Notes: generated by a model from the sequence alone, not told the origin. A stretch of DNA of 64,000 bases from Ruminococcus sp. (GCF_024684275.1 NZ_JAIKXF010000049.1:1-64000), one strand, 5' to 3'; numbered from the stretch's first letter, positions 34,720-43,842 are shown. Numbers and translations are program-made.

Positions 34720-36210
34720 ATGAAACATTTATCATTGGAAAAGCTTGCAGAAATTGTCATCGCCAAAAGAAAAGCCGCTGGTTTGTCACAGACCGCCCTG
34801 TCCGAAAAGACAGGCATTAACCGAACCATGTTCACAAGGCTTGAGGCAGCTGATTACAGTCCCTCAGTAGACCAGCTTCTTGCCTTGTCTGATGTTCTCG
34901 GCTTTGACTACACTGACCTTTTTGTTGAGGACACAGCAAATGTCAAAACTGTTCCAAGAAAAAAGGTGGCTGTTGCAGGAACAGGCTATGTCGGGCTTTC
35001 ACTTGCTGTTCTGCTCTCTCAGCACCACGACGTTACGGCTGTGGATATAATCCCTGAGAAGGTGGAAAAGCTCAACAGCTGGAAAAGTCCCATACAGGAT
35101 GACTATATAGAAAAATACCTTGCAGAGCATGAGGAGCGGAAGCTCTCCCTCATAGCTTCAACAGACGGCGAAGCCGCATATAAGGACGCTGATTTTATCA
35201 TTGTAGCTGCTCCTACCAACTATGATCCCAAAACTAATTTTTTTGACTGCTCGGCTGTTGAAGCTGTCCTCGAGCTTATCAGAAAAGTAACGGCTGACAG
35301 TACCAAAAAGCCAACTATCGTCATAAAATCCACTATTCCCGTGGGCTATACCGTACAGGTGCGCAAAAAGCTGGGCATGTATAATATTATTTTCAGCCCA
35401 GAATTTCTCCGTGAATCAAAAGCGCTCTATGACAACCTGTACCCAAGCCGTATAATAGTCGGCTTTGATGAGGCAAACAGGGAATCCGCCGAGACCTTTG
35501 CGGCTATGCTTCAGCAGGGCGCTGTAAAGACTGATATACCTGTGCTTTTCATGGCTACTACAGAGGCAGAGGCAACAAAGCTTTTCGTAAACACCTACCT
35601 TGCCCTTCGCGTATCGTATTTCAACGAGCTCGACACATACGCAGAGGTCAAGGAGCTGAATACCGCACATATCATAAAGGGAGTCTGCCTTGATCCCCGT
35701 GTGGGAGATTACTATAACAACCCTTCCTTCGGCTACGGCGGATACTGCCTGCCAAAGGACACAAAACAGCTCCTCGCCAATTATCAGAATGTGCCGCAGA
35801 ACATGATGACGGCTATCGTCGAGAGCAACAGGACACGAAAGGACTTCATAGCTGACAGAGTTCTCGAAATGGCAGGCGGCTACAGCTATATGTCAAATAA
35901 TCAGTTCGACAGCAGCATGGAAAAGGACGTAGTCGTGGGAATTTACCGCCTGACTATGAAATCCAACAGCGACAACTTCCGTCAGTCCTCTATTCAGGGC
36001 GTTATGAAGCGCATTAAGGCTAAGGGAGCAACTGTAGTCATCTATGAGCCCACCCTCGAAAACGGAAGTACCTTCTTTGGCTCGCTGGTCGTCAACGACC
36101 TGAAAAAATTCAAGAAGATGTGCGGCTGTATAGTGGCAAACAGATATAACAGCGTTCTTGATGATGTTGCAGACAAGGTCTACACCCGTGACCTTTTCAA
36201 AAGAGACTAA
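34720..36210 (+). CDS. XRE-HTH / UDP-glucose 6-dehydrogenase fusion
   Basis: 496 residues from ATG 34720 (AGGAG 8 bases upstream). Residues 1-68 are an XRE-type helix-turn-helix ([34 protein letters not shown]). From 82 on it is a nucleotide-sugar dehydrogenase: [14 protein letters not shown] (NAD-binding), [30 protein letters not shown] and [15 protein letters not shown], with the catalytic Cys. It should oxidise UDP-glucose to UDP-glucuronate for surface polymers. The fused HTH suggests self-regulation or sugar-responsive gene control, supported by inverted repeats in its promoter region. Confidence 0.92.
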   Translation: MKHLSLEKLAEIVIAKRKAAGLSQTALSEKTGINRTMFTRLEAADYSPSVDQLLALSDVLGFDYTDLFVEDTANVKTVPRKKVAVAGTGYVGLSLAVLLSQHHDVTAVDIIPEKVEKLNSWKSPIQDDYIEKYLAEHEERKLSLIASTDGEAAYKDADFIIVAAPTNYDPKTNFFDCSAVEAVLELIRKVTADSTKKPTIVIKSTIPVGYTVQVRKKLGMYNIIFSPEFLRESKALYDNLYPSRIIVGFDEANRESAETFAAMLQQGAVKTDIPVLFMATTEAEATKLFVNTYLALRVSYFNELDTYAEVKELNTAHIIKGVCLDPRVGDYYNNPSFGYGGYCLPKDTKQLLANYQNVPQNMMTAIVESNRTRKDFIADRVLEMAGGYSYMSNNQFDSSMEKDVVVGIYRLTMKSNSDNFRQSSIQGVMKRIKAKGATVVIYEPTLENGSTFFGSLVVNDLKKFKKMCGCIVANRYNSVLDDVADKVYTRDLFKRD

Positions 36211-36370
36211 AATACAGCATAATTAATAAATACAGGATCTATTATTAAAGCAGATCGCACAAAGTTTGGCTTTTTACAAATAAATCACAAAATAAACGCG
36301 TAGTTTTCCTTTCTCATATCGTCTAATAAGTGAAAAGCTCGGAAAAGGGCTTTCGGGAAGGAGTAGTTCA

Positions 36371-36931
36371 ATGAATAACGGTGCAAGTAGCTACCGCCGT
36401 TTTCGTGACTATGGTGATGTACAGGGTTTAGATGAGATAATAATAGAATACAGCGACGGTCTGATACTTTACCTGACAAGTATCGTCGGGAATATACAGA
36501 CCGCAGAAGAGCTGACAGAAGATACTTTCGTCCTGCTCGGTACAAAAAAGCCGAAATTCAAGGAGAAAAGCTCTTTCAAGACGTGGCTCTATGCTATCGG
36601 CAGAAATATTGCGATAGATCATCTTCGCAAAACTGCCGCTAAGGTATGCGTTTCTATTGAAGAGACACCTGAAATGATGGATGATGAAACTGCTGTTGAA
36701 GAAGCATACATCAAAAAAGAACAGCAGATAGCCATACATAAGGCAATGCGCAAGCTTCATCCGAAATATCAGCAGGTGCTCTGGCTCATTTATTTTGAAG
36801 GATTCAGCAATAAGGAAGCAGCAAAAATCATGAAAAAAAGTCTCCGAAGTCTTGAATCCATTCTATACCGTGCTCGAAAATCACTCAGATCACAGCTTGA
36901 AACGGAGGGCTTTGAATATGTTGAAGCATGA
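36371..36931 (+). CDS. ECF-type sigma factor
   Basis: 186 residues. Region 2: LDEIIIEYSDGLILYLTSIVGNIQTAEELTEDTFVLLG and FKTWLYAIGRNIAIDHLRK. Region 4: LHPKYQQVLWLIYFEGFSNKEAAKIMKKSLRSLESILYRARKSLRSQL. RBS GGGAAGGAG. It overlaps its downstream membrane partner by 14 bp. A CGTCTAATA at about 36322 resembles ECF -10 elements, hinting at self-activation, but I could not find a matching -35. It is less similar to the other two ECF factors here than they are to each other. Confidence 0.93.
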   Translation: MNNGASSYRRFRDYGDVQGLDEIIIEYSDGLILYLTSIVGNIQTAEELTEDTFVLLGTKKPKFKEKSSFKTWLYAIGRNIAIDHLRKTAAKVCVSIEETPEMMDDETAVEEAYIKKEQQIAIHKAMRKLHPKYQQVLWLIYFEGFSNKEAAKIMKKSLRSLESILYRARKSLRSQLETEGFEYVEA

Positions 36932-38717
36932 AGAGATGATCGAGAATGTACACCGCCGCATAGCTCAATATGAGGAGGAACAGAAAATGAAACATTCTAA
37001 AAATATTAAATTCTTTTCAGCTAAGCCGGATATAAAAACAGAAGAAAACAGAACAAATGAAGATGGATATATAGACGTTGTAAGCGGTACTGACATTGTC
37101 AGACCTGCAAACAAAGTACTGCGTATAGTAAGCACTGCAGCGGCAGCTGCCCTTCTTGTGACGGGTATCGGTGCAACAGGCTTTCTGATGCAGAGAAATA
37201 AGTCAAATAATAAGAATAAGTCTGAGAATGAAGTCTATTTGACCGAAGCAACAGATCCGAATCTGGTAAAACCGATAGGTGATAATTCTGTCGCACCATT
37301 TGCCGATTTCAATCAGCTGCTATTCTCATTATACATTCTTAACCAGGATATTGAAGAGTACTCAGATGTCACATATAATAAGCTTGCCACTTTCCTTAAC
37401 GGCTTCAACTGGGGCGAGGGCGCTGAAATTGCTGAAAGTGATATTCCTGATTTTGATGAATATGAAGGCAATGGATACGGCATCTTCTGGAAAAACGGAG
37501 ATTTATACTTTAATGTCTACATTACGGAAGACGGAAAAGCATATTATATTAAGTCAAAGTGTAATCCTATCGGAGGAGCATTTGAGTATCCTGTCACTGA
37601 CAGCGCAGTCTTTAATATTGATTATGATAGCTTTGACAAAGGCGTAAAGGATATACTGAAGCAGAATAAGCCTGAAACAGGCAATTCTCTCAGTCAGATG
37701 GAGATAAAAAGACTTTCTGAGGGCAAATTCCAGGAAGCTGAGCTGTATTATGAAATGGGTACTGGAAGTGAGCAGATAATCCCGGAAAAGGCTGAAACAA
37801 AGAACGCTCTCAGTAAATTCCTCGAAAAGGATTTCCTGACCATGCTTAAAAAGTCCGGTTCAGACAGCGATTCAGCAAATGAATTAATGTATATGGTGGT
37901 TCGCTGCTTTAAGACCAGCGATACAACTGTATGCAGAGAGAGCTTCTTCATTTACACCAGCGGATTTGTCAACCTCTGTTCCTATGATCTGACCGATAAA
38001 GACGAGATCCCTACAGGTACTTGGAATTACTATATCGATACCGCAGAGTTTGAGACTGTTCTCAATGACATTTTAAGCGGCAAATATGATACTAAATATT
38101 CCTCTGAGGTCAAGACAACCACAACCGCTGTAACTACATCTGTAACAACATCTGCAACTACAGCTGAAACTACAGCTGAAACTACTGAAGCTGCTGAACA
38201 GGCTCTGCCTCCCGCGGAAGAACCCGAGGAAAAAGAGCCGACTGATGAAGATATTGTCAGAGCGTTTTACCTGGAGATGCATAACGGTAATGACGGTTCC
38301 TTCAATGGCACTTACGAGGGATATGATGAAAATGGAAATTGGATCGACTACAAGAATGAAATAAACTATATGCTTCATAAAGCTGAGATGATTCCATTTG
38401 ACAGGGTACTCGGTACGATCGCAGATGAAGAGGATGCTATTGCAAAAGGCAGAGAGGCACTGCTCAAGCTCATGGGTCAGGAGTATATCGATAACCGTGA
38501 CAGAGAATATATAGAACGCCCTGACGGCACAAGGATAATAAGAGACAATCCTTGTTATATTGCAAACTATTATGAGGATTATGACATATGGTTTTTCCAT
38601 CCTACATTATTCCAAGGCTCATCAGAAGACGGTAAATTGCGTGTAGGTACACCCGGTACTGTTCCGTACTTTTATATCCGCGGCTGCGACGGCAAGATAT
38701 TAGCTTACTGGTGTTAA
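36918..38717 (+). CDS. One-span membrane protein, probable anti-sigma partner with exported domains
   Basis: 599 residues from ATG 36918 (GGAGG 9 bases upstream). A cytosolic segment of about 75 residues is followed by one span (VLRIVSTAAAAALLVTGIGATGFLM). Outside are two folded regions: about 95-390, and about 435-599 after a Thr-rich linker. Neither region has a motif I know. The overlap with the sigma gene and the topology suggest it senses an outside signal and controls that sigma factor. The Thr-rich linker resembles those of the secreted cellulosomal proteins. The anti-sigma role is inference. Confidence 0.72.
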   Translation: MLKHEEMIENVHRRIAQYEEEQKMKHSKNIKFFSAKPDIKTEENRTNEDGYIDVVSGTDIVRPANKVLRIVSTAAAAALLVTGIGATGFLMQRNKSNNKNKSENEVYLTEATDPNLVKPIGDNSVAPFADFNQLLFSLYILNQDIEEYSDVTYNKLATFLNGFNWGEGAEIAESDIPDFDEYEGNGYGIFWKNGDLYFNVYITEDGKAYYIKSKCNPIGGAFEYPVTDSAVFNIDYDSFDKGVKDILKQNKPETGNSLSQMEIKRLSEGKFQEAELYYEMGTGSEQIIPEKAETKNALSKFLEKDFLTMLKKSGSDSDSANELMYMVVRCFKTSDTTVCRESFFIYTSGFVNLCSYDLTDKDEIPTGTWNYYIDTAEFETVLNDILSGKYDTKYSSEVKTTTTAVTTSVTTSATTAETTAETTEAAEQALPPAEEPEEKEPTDEDIVRAFYLEMHNGNDGSFNGTYEGYDENGNWIDYKNEINYMLHKAEMIPFDRVLGTIADEEDAIAKGREALLKLMGQEYIDNRDREYIERPDGTRIIRDNPCYIANYYEDYDIWFFHPTLFQGSSEDGKLRVGTPGTVPYFYIRGCDGKILAYWC

Positions 38718-38806
38718 AACTGCTTTAACATCGGCAGAACAGCTTATATCACGGAAGCTTCTGCACTGACAAATAAACAAATAAACACGGACAAAGAAAG
38801 ATATAT

Positions 38807-38925
38807 AAAGGGACGGCAATAGTCTGCTCACCTTAACGGAAAAACAGGGTTACCGAGCCTGAAATTTCAGTCTCGTAAATATAACCTGCGTTCCGCCGGA
38901 GGGGGCTCACCTTGCCGTCCCTTTT
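38807..38925 (+). ncRNA. Candidate structured RNA, rod-like with central bubble
   Basis: A perfect 13-bp closing stem (38807-38819 with 38912-38924) encloses a large asymmetric internal loop. Further stems follow: CGGAA/TTCCG, CAGGgTTA/TAACCTG, CGAG/CTCG and CTGAAATTTCAG. A short T-run ends it. The 38718-39066 interval has no ORF. The long rod with an open centre recalls 6S RNA, but the length (about 119 nt) is short and no sequence signature was recognised. It could also be a large terminator for the ECF operon. Confidence 0.5.
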
Positions 38926-38985
38926 GCGGCTCTCATTTGTAGGAGCTGCACAATGAACCTATAATAATTTTAGTAAAAATGCAGA

Positions 38986-39014
38986 TTGAAGGCTTTGCTC
39001 CTATATGTTAAAAT
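38986..39014 (+). promoter_or_regulatory. Promoter of the 39067 gene
   Basis: TTGAAG (38986-38991), 17 bases, TAAAAT (39009-39014). Confidence 0.6.
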
Positions 39015-39066
39015 AAGGGTATATTCAGAGATGCCCTTTAGTTTAATGCCAAAGGAGGACTATACT

Positions 39067-39591
39067 ATGGGACTGTTTTCAAAGCTTCTCGGTGAAAATT
39101 CCGAGCTTGGAGGACTTATCAAGGACGTTGCCAACGCGATCAAGCAGGAGTCTGTAAATCTGCATGAGAACGAAGAAACCAAGACCGAGACCACCTATGG
39201 GAATGACAATGTGGAGATCATAGAAACTGACCGTGAAATAGGTCCTTCCGGCTTTTCATGGGGACCTTTCATGCCTCATGAGGAGAATCAGTACAACTTC
39301 AGCGGCACCTACAAGGAATACTTTGACCATGTGTTCAGAAGCGATTTTCCTGAGTATCACATAGAATCAGTTGATGTAAACAACGGCAGAGCTACTGTGT
39401 TTACCTTCTGGAGCGGCGATAAAAAGGTACTGGTGACAGAGCTTCTCTCAAGAAAGAGCTCAGTATACAAGCTCCGCGCCGACTGCAAGGCCGAGGGCAT
39501 AGCATATCTTCGCTTTTACTACGATTATGACGGCTGGTGGAACACCAGAGAGTACGTAAAATATCGTACACGCAAAGCCCTCGGGCTATAA
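39067..39591 (+). CDS. Conserved-looking protein of unknown function
   Basis: 174 residues from ATG 39067 with AAAGGAGGA 7 bases upstream. It begins MGLFSKLLGENSELGGLIKDV, an amphipathic start. The middle is acidic and disordered-looking. The C-terminal about 90 residues form a folded domain with FSGTYKEYFDHVFRSDFPEY, TFWSGDKKVLVTELLSRKSSVYKLR and YDYDGWWNTREYV. I cannot name the family. There is no signal peptide. It lies between two structured segments (38807-38925 and 39598-39734) and ahead of the reverse transcriptase. A link to the latter is not shown. Confidence 0.75.
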   Translation: MGLFSKLLGENSELGGLIKDVANAIKQESVNLHENEETKTETTYGNDNVEIIETDREIGPSGFSWGPFMPHEENQYNFSGTYKEYFDHVFRSDFPEYHIESVDVNNGRATVFTFWSGDKKVLVTELLSRKSSVYKLRADCKAEGIAYLRFYYDYDGWWNTREYVKYRTRKALGL

Positions 39592-39597
39592 AATGAA

Positions 39598-39734
39598 AAA
39601 AACAGAAAGAGAACGCTTTGCGCCTGCGGCGGATCAGGCACGGTTCAGCACAGAGCTTCGCAGGCAGCCGAATCGTGTACGGTCTTGTACTTCCAAGAAT
39701 TTTCTTGGATTTAACGATTTCTCTTTCTGTTTTT
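39598..39734 (+). ncRNA. Inverted-repeat-closed segment upstream of the reverse transcriptase
   Basis: Perfect 16-bp arms (39598-39613 and 39719-39734; AAAAACAGAAAGAGAA and its complement) enclose 105 bases. Inside are GCCTGCG/CGCAGGC and a TCCAAGAA-TT-TTCTTGGA hairpin. The layout, with long complementary ends around a folded insert just upstream of a reverse transcriptase, is like retron msr-msd RNAs. No retron priming signature was confirmed. It may instead be a terminator or a small repeat element. Confidence 0.5.
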
Positions 39735-39755
39735 CTATATTTCAAGGAGATAATC

Positions 39756-40967
39756 ATGTCATTATTGGATAAGCTTTCTCAGCGTGAATGCTGGGAGAGC
39801 TTTTATAAATACAAATCCTCTCTTACAGGAGGAACTCAAATTGTAAAGGAGCTCCGCCGTTTCATCGACAGCGAAAAATATATCCCCGTATGCCAAAGGA
39901 TAATGAACGGAGAAGCCTTCCCACTGCCTAGTAAATCCGTCATAAGCAAGCAGGACACTCAAAAAAAGCGCGTGGTCTATACCTATCCTGAAACCGAAAA
40001 CATGGTCCTGAAGCTGCTGACCTATCTGCTCCTGAGAAAATACGACGGTATTTTCAGTACCGGGCTTTACTCGTTCCGCCCCAACATAACGGCAAAGGAC
40101 GCTGTCCGACAGCTGACCAGAGCTCCGCATATCAATGAAATGTATTCCTATAAAGCGGATATAAGCAACTACTTCAATTCAGTACCTGTTGAAAGGCTGC
40201 TGCCCATGCTGAACAATGTACTTTCAGATGATGAGGAGCTGTATGCTTTCCTCAGCAGTCTGCTCTCAGAGCCTCGGGTTATAGAAGAAAACAATATCAT
40301 CATCGAAGAAAAGGGCATAATGGCAGGCACTCCCCTTTCAGCCTTTTACGCCGACCTTTACCTTATGGAGCTTGACCGCTGCTTCACCGAAAAGAATATC
40401 CCCTACGGACGGTACTCAGACGATGTGATACTCTTTGCGGATTCGGCGGAAAAATGCAGAGGATACGCAGAGCTTCTCCGCAGCTTCATTGCTGACCGCG
40501 GACTGGACATAAACCCGAATAAGGAAAGCTTCTGCGCCCCCGGTGAGGGCTGGATATTTCTCGGTTTTTCGTATAAAAACGGAATAATTGATATTGCTCC
40601 TGCTTCGGTGGAGAAGATGAAGAACAAAATGCGCCGCAAGACAAGAGCCTTACAGCGCTGGAGGCAGCGAAATGAGCTCAGCGGTGAAAAGGCTGCCCTT
40701 GCATTTATACGCATATTCAACAGCAAGCTCTTTGAATGTTCCGAAAACAGCGATCTTACATGGAATAAATGGTTTTTTTCGGTTATTAATACTGATATAA
40801 GCCTCAGATGTATCGACAACTATGCTCAGGACTGCGTTCGGTTTCTTGTCAGCGGAAAACGCACCAAATCGCGTTTCAATGTAAGATATGAGGAGATCCG
40901 CAGCTTAGGTCTCAGAAGTCTGGTACATGAGTTTTACCTAAAAAAGAACAATAACACCCTGCGCTGA
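39756..40967 (+). CDS. Stand-alone reverse transcriptase, unassigned group
   Basis: 403 residues from ATG 39756 (AAGGAGA 5 bases upstream; the longer frame crosses the inverted repeat). RT blocks in order: SFRP at 106-109, KADISNYFNSV at 133-143, GIMAGTPLSAFYADLYL at 187-203, the catalytic YSDD at 220-223, and FLGFSYKNG at 268-276. Motif 4 has MAGTP in place of the PQG of group II intron and retron enzymes. The SQ of diversity-generating elements is also missing. There is no HNH, maturase zinc domain, Cas1 or toxin fusion. The C-terminal 120 residues are basic and may bind RNA. It is probably a domesticated enzyme. Confidence 0.9.
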   Translation: MSLLDKLSQRECWESFYKYKSSLTGGTQIVKELRRFIDSEKYIPVCQRIMNGEAFPLPSKSVISKQDTQKKRVVYTYPETENMVLKLLTYLLLRKYDGIFSTGLYSFRPNITAKDAVRQLTRAPHINEMYSYKADISNYFNSVPVERLLPMLNNVLSDDEELYAFLSSLLSEPRVIEENNIIIEEKGIMAGTPLSAFYADLYLMELDRCFTEKNIPYGRYSDDVILFADSAEKCRGYAELLRSFIADRGLDINPNKESFCAPGEGWIFLGFSYKNGIIDIAPASVEKMKNKMRRKTRALQRWRQRNELSGEKAALAFIRIFNSKLFECSENSDLTWNKWFFSVINTDISLRCIDNYAQDCVRFLVSGKRTKSRFNVRYEEIRSLGLRSLVHEFYLKKNNNTLR

Positions 40968-40983
40968 AAAAGCACAGGGTGTT
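40953..40983 (+). terminator. Hairpin overlapping the reverse transcriptase stop
   Basis: AACACCCTG/CAGGGTGTT (40953-40961 with 40975-40983) spans the stop codon. The T-run is weak. Confidence 0.6.
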
Positions 40984-41033
40984 ATCTTACTATTCAGGCT
41001 TTATACCGGTTTCATTCAAAAAGCAACCCATTT

Positions 41034-42233
41034 TTATTCGGCGCTGTTTGTTTCCGTATAAACAGTCCAGTCCAGCTCCCTTAACTCATGGGACATATAT
41101 TCATCGCAGAAATACTGGAACTTTTTCATACTGTAAGAATCCTGATACTCTTCTGTCAATCTGCCGTTCTTATAGTATCTGTACAATGTGTATTCGTCCA
41201 GCGGAGTAATGCTGTTATCAGCTCCCATTGAAAGAATAAATGACTGACTTCCGCCCTGATGACCCATCATACCTATTGTGTGATTTTCTGCAAACACATC
41301 AATATTATCGAGTATCACCTCATGTTCTTTTTCTCTGCCGTCCATATCATGTCCGTTGAAACGGGCTATAACATAATCCTTTCCGTCATACACATACATA
41401 TATTTCTTTGCGAGGATATAACTGCTGCTGATAAACAGCTCGGGCACAGAATCCTCGTTTACGTCATAAAACGCATATTTAACAACAAAATCAAAGACTG
41501 GGTCAGGCTGACTGCCATTAGAATTCACAAATTCATTATGTTCGCTTACGACTGCTTTTACTGCTTTCACAGCTGCTGCATCAAGCTCCTCCTGAGTAAT
41601 ATCTTTGCGGTCTGTACGTGGATTTGCGTGAGCAGCAGCCTCGCTGCCTTCAAGCTCGTGGACATTTGAAGCTGTCGTAATTGCGGAAGAAGCATTATCA
41701 GCCTTTACTGTTGAATTGGCTGTTCCATTTGCTGATGATGTCTCAGAAGCATTTACCGTGGTTTTTACTGATGACTTGGCAGTATTTGCTGACGTTGTGC
41801 TGACTGTAGTATTTGTTGTCACATTTTTATCGGTTGTATGAGAAGTGTCTGTTGTAACTGTTGTTGCTTCGATTATTGGATCAGATACCTTGGGGCTCGG
41901 TGTTCTGCTGTTATGTTTGAGCATGAATATGCTTCCTGCGGCTAATGCCACAGCTGCCGCCGTACAAAGCGCAGCATATATGAAATGGGTTATCCTGTTC
42001 TGCTTATAATTATCGACACCTGATACGGAATCAGCATATTCATCTGCCGAATGAGTATCATTGCTCTCGCTGCCAAGAAGCTTTTTCTCCTCTGCATATT
42101 TCTTCATTGTTATTTTAATCATTCTGTCTCTGGCTTTTTTATCTATATCCATTTTCTCCGTTCCTATTTCTTCAACTGTGTTTATATCCGAATTTTCAAG
42201 GATATCGAAGCCTATTTTTTTATTCTCGCTCAT
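41034..42233 (-). CDS. One-span membrane protein, probable anti-sigma partner
   Basis: 399 residues. Cytosolic N-terminus MSENKKIGFDILENSDINTVEEI (compare FDMLDNADDRTVDRL at 12073), one span at about 83-105, a long Thr/Ser/Ala-rich linker and an exported domain of about 170 residues. That domain contains YDVNEDSVPELFI, an acidic calcium-loop-like stretch. The start overlaps the sigma gene's stop by 4 bp, so the pair is coupled. The domain after the linker differs from those of the other two partners, which fits different external signals. The anti-sigma role is inferred. Confidence 0.75.
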   Translation of the reverse strand: MSENKKIGFDILENSDINTVEEIGTEKMDIDKKARDRMIKITMKKYAEEKKLLGSESNDTHSADEYADSVSGVDNYKQNRITHFIYAALCTAAAVALAAGSIFMLKHNSRTPSPKVSDPIIEATTVTTDTSHTTDKNVTTNTTVSTTSANTAKSSVKTTVNASETSSANGTANSTVKADNASSAITTASNVHELEGSEAAAHANPRTDRKDITQEELDAAAVKAVKAVVSEHNEFVNSNGSQPDPVFDFVVKYAFYDVNEDSVPELFISSSYILAKKYMYVYDGKDYVIARFNGHDMDGREKEHEVILDNIDVFAENHTIGMMGHQGGSQSFILSMGADNSITPLDEYTLYRYYKNGRLTEEYQDSYSMKKFQYFCDEYMSHELRELDWTVYTETNSAE

Positions 42234-42805
42234 ATATTTCCCTCCTTCATATCATATCCCTCTCTGGTAAGGAGCTCTTTAAGCTTTTTGAGAGCTCTGC
42301 TGCATCTCATTCTCACCGAAGTCGGGCTCATCGAATGTTTGGCTGCTATTTCGTTAGAATTCATGTTGTAGTAGTATTTCTGTATTATAATATCAGAATC
42401 TGGCTCACCAAGACTTTTTATGAGCCGCAGAAGCGTATTGCGCATTTCGCTGCGCTCAGTAATATGCTCAACCTGCTCTGTATCCGCTATCTCTGACGTT
42501 TCCTCCTCGATATATACCGTATCGCCGCGGCGGACGAGCCTGCGGTACATCTGAATGGCGGTACGGCTTGCTATAATACCGATAAAGCCTTTCATATCGC
42601 CGTCAAAGCAGCCATTTCTGTCATAGCTTATAAATACAGCAGAAAAAACATCTCCCACACATTCCTCTATATCCTCGCGGCTTCCGCAGCTCCGCAGCTT
42701 ATTGTAAACTATAGCGTAAACATAGCTGAGATATTCGTCAAACAATGCCGTTTGTGCTGAACCAGGATCTTTATCATATAATTTTTTGTATTCAGTATCT
42801 GTCAT
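42230..42805 (-). CDS. ECF-type sigma factor
   Basis: 191 residues. Region 2: LFDEYLSYVYAIVYNKLRSCGSREDIEECVGDVFSAVF and MKGFIGIIASRTAIQMYRRL. Region 4: QKYYYNMNSNEIAAKHSMSPTSVRMRCSRALKKLKELL. It is paralogous to the factor at 11490-12056. It precedes and overlaps its membrane partner. The ribosome site is GGGGTGG, rather weak. The leader shares GAAAGCAC with the 11490 operon's leader, perhaps by chance. Confidence 0.93.
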   Translation of the reverse strand: MTDTEYKKLYDKDPGSAQTALFDEYLSYVYAIVYNKLRSCGSREDIEECVGDVFSAVFISYDRNGCFDGDMKGFIGIIASRTAIQMYRRLVRRGDTVYIEEETSEIADTEQVEHITERSEMRNTLLRLIKSLGEPDSDIIIQKYYYNMNSNEIAAKHSMSPTSVRMRCSRALKKLKELLTREGYDMKEGNI

Positions 42806-42930
42806 AGGACCACCCCTTTTTTATTTTTCAAAAGCCTGCGCGCCGTTAAGTGCTTTCATACAATACACTTGCTTCACTTCACATAAGTGTAACACAAATT
42901 CTGAAAATTTTTTCTTTAGAAAAATATAAT

Positions 42931-42963
42931 GCGCAAATCCTCTATTATATAAAGAATTTGCGC
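42931..42963 (-). terminator. Weak terminator after the AlkZ-like gene
   Basis: GCGCAAAT/ATTTGCGC (42931-42938 with 42956-42963). A T-rich stretch follows on the minus strand. Confidence 0.5.
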
Positions 42964-42993
42964 TTATTAAACTAAATTCACATCAGGGCAGCT

Positions 42994-43758
42994 TTACTTT
43001 GGCATTTTACCGATAAGCTTTATGATCTCGGCTTCCTCCGCGTCGGGATACAGCTCTTTAACTCTGTTTATTATGCGCTGCCACGAATCCTGCGGAGCTT
43101 CGCTGTATGCTGAGGTGATCCTATCATATCCCCATACAGCCTCAGGCGGCAGCAGGACCGACACCGCCATACCGTATTCTGCGCCTTTTTTATTCCTGCG
43201 CCTGTGAAAGCCGGCGGTAACAAGATACGTTTTCATCATCAATTCTGTTGTTATTCCGGGAAAGTTTTTTTCTCCGCCCTTTCCGAAGCCTGCAAGCTGT
43301 TTCAGCTCAGTTGACAGTATCTGCTTGTCAGTCCAGATAATATCACCTTCATCGTCCTTATCGGTAAGGACGTCCATTATAAGCTTTTCGCGGAGACTTA
43401 TCTTACTGTCCTCCCATGCCGAATCGAAGTCATAGCCGTCACGTCTGCAATTAGCAAAGTAGGGCAGCCATTTCAGGCTGATAAAGCCTGCTTTCTTATC
43501 GAAAAACTTGCCGTATGCTGCTTCATGACCTGCGGCTATTATCTCACGCCACTCCCAGGGGTCCTGCTCTCTGTCCCCTGTCCACCAGAAATCTGCCGAA
43601 ACGTGCTCTTCTGCTGAAAAGCCCCTGACTCCATTGCCAAACAAGGGCAGAAATCCTACCTCGTCTATCCAGTCCACAAGCTCTTTCGGACTGCGTATCC
43701 TGTAGGGGGCGTTCCACTCAAGCCCCCGCATTATCCATTCACCGTTTTCTATTGACAT
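42994..43758 (-). CDS. AlkZ-related protein
   Basis: 254 residues. ELVDWIDEVGFLPLF, WWTGDREQDPWEWREII, AYGKFFDKKAGFISLKWLPYFANCRRDGYDFD and a C-terminal WGYDRITSAY match the AlkZ-like winged-helix group, some of whose members are DNA glycosylases that unhook crosslinks. The Q-x-Q catalytic pattern of true AlkZ was not located, so glycosylase activity is uncertain. RBS AAGGAGC precedes ATG 43758. Monocistronic. Confidence 0.7.
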   Translation of the reverse strand: MSIENGEWIMRGLEWNAPYRIRSPKELVDWIDEVGFLPLFGNGVRGFSAEEHVSADFWWTGDREQDPWEWREIIAAGHEAAYGKFFDKKAGFISLKWLPYFANCRRDGYDFDSAWEDSKISLREKLIMDVLTDKDDEGDIIWTDKQILSTELKQLAGFGKGGEKNFPGITTELMMKTYLVTAGFHRRRNKKGAEYGMAVSVLLPPEAVWGYDRITSAYSEAPQDSWQRIINRVKELYPDAEEAEIIKLIGKMPK

Positions 43759-43842
43759 GACCTGCTCCTTAGTTTTTCTTTATTAATGTCTGCTTTAATA
43801 TTCCGTTACACCTTTCCCTGCAAAGCTATAAATCTATAATAG

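Noticed and set aside
38807..38925. tmRNA, RNase P RNA, SRP RNA or cyclic-di-GMP riboswitch
   Set aside because: The conserved sequence blocks of these RNAs are absent; only the general rod shape recalls 6S RNA.
39618..39755. Longer N-terminus for the reverse transcriptase
   Set aside because: The extension runs through the inverted repeat and lacks a ribosome site, while ATG 39756 has AAGGAGA at the right distance.
39756..40967. Group II intron or diversity-generating retroelement
   Set aside because: No intron domain V-like hairpin, maturase or HNH domain was seen. Motif 4 lacks both PQG and the xGxxxSQ form, and no template/variable repeat pair was noticed nearby.
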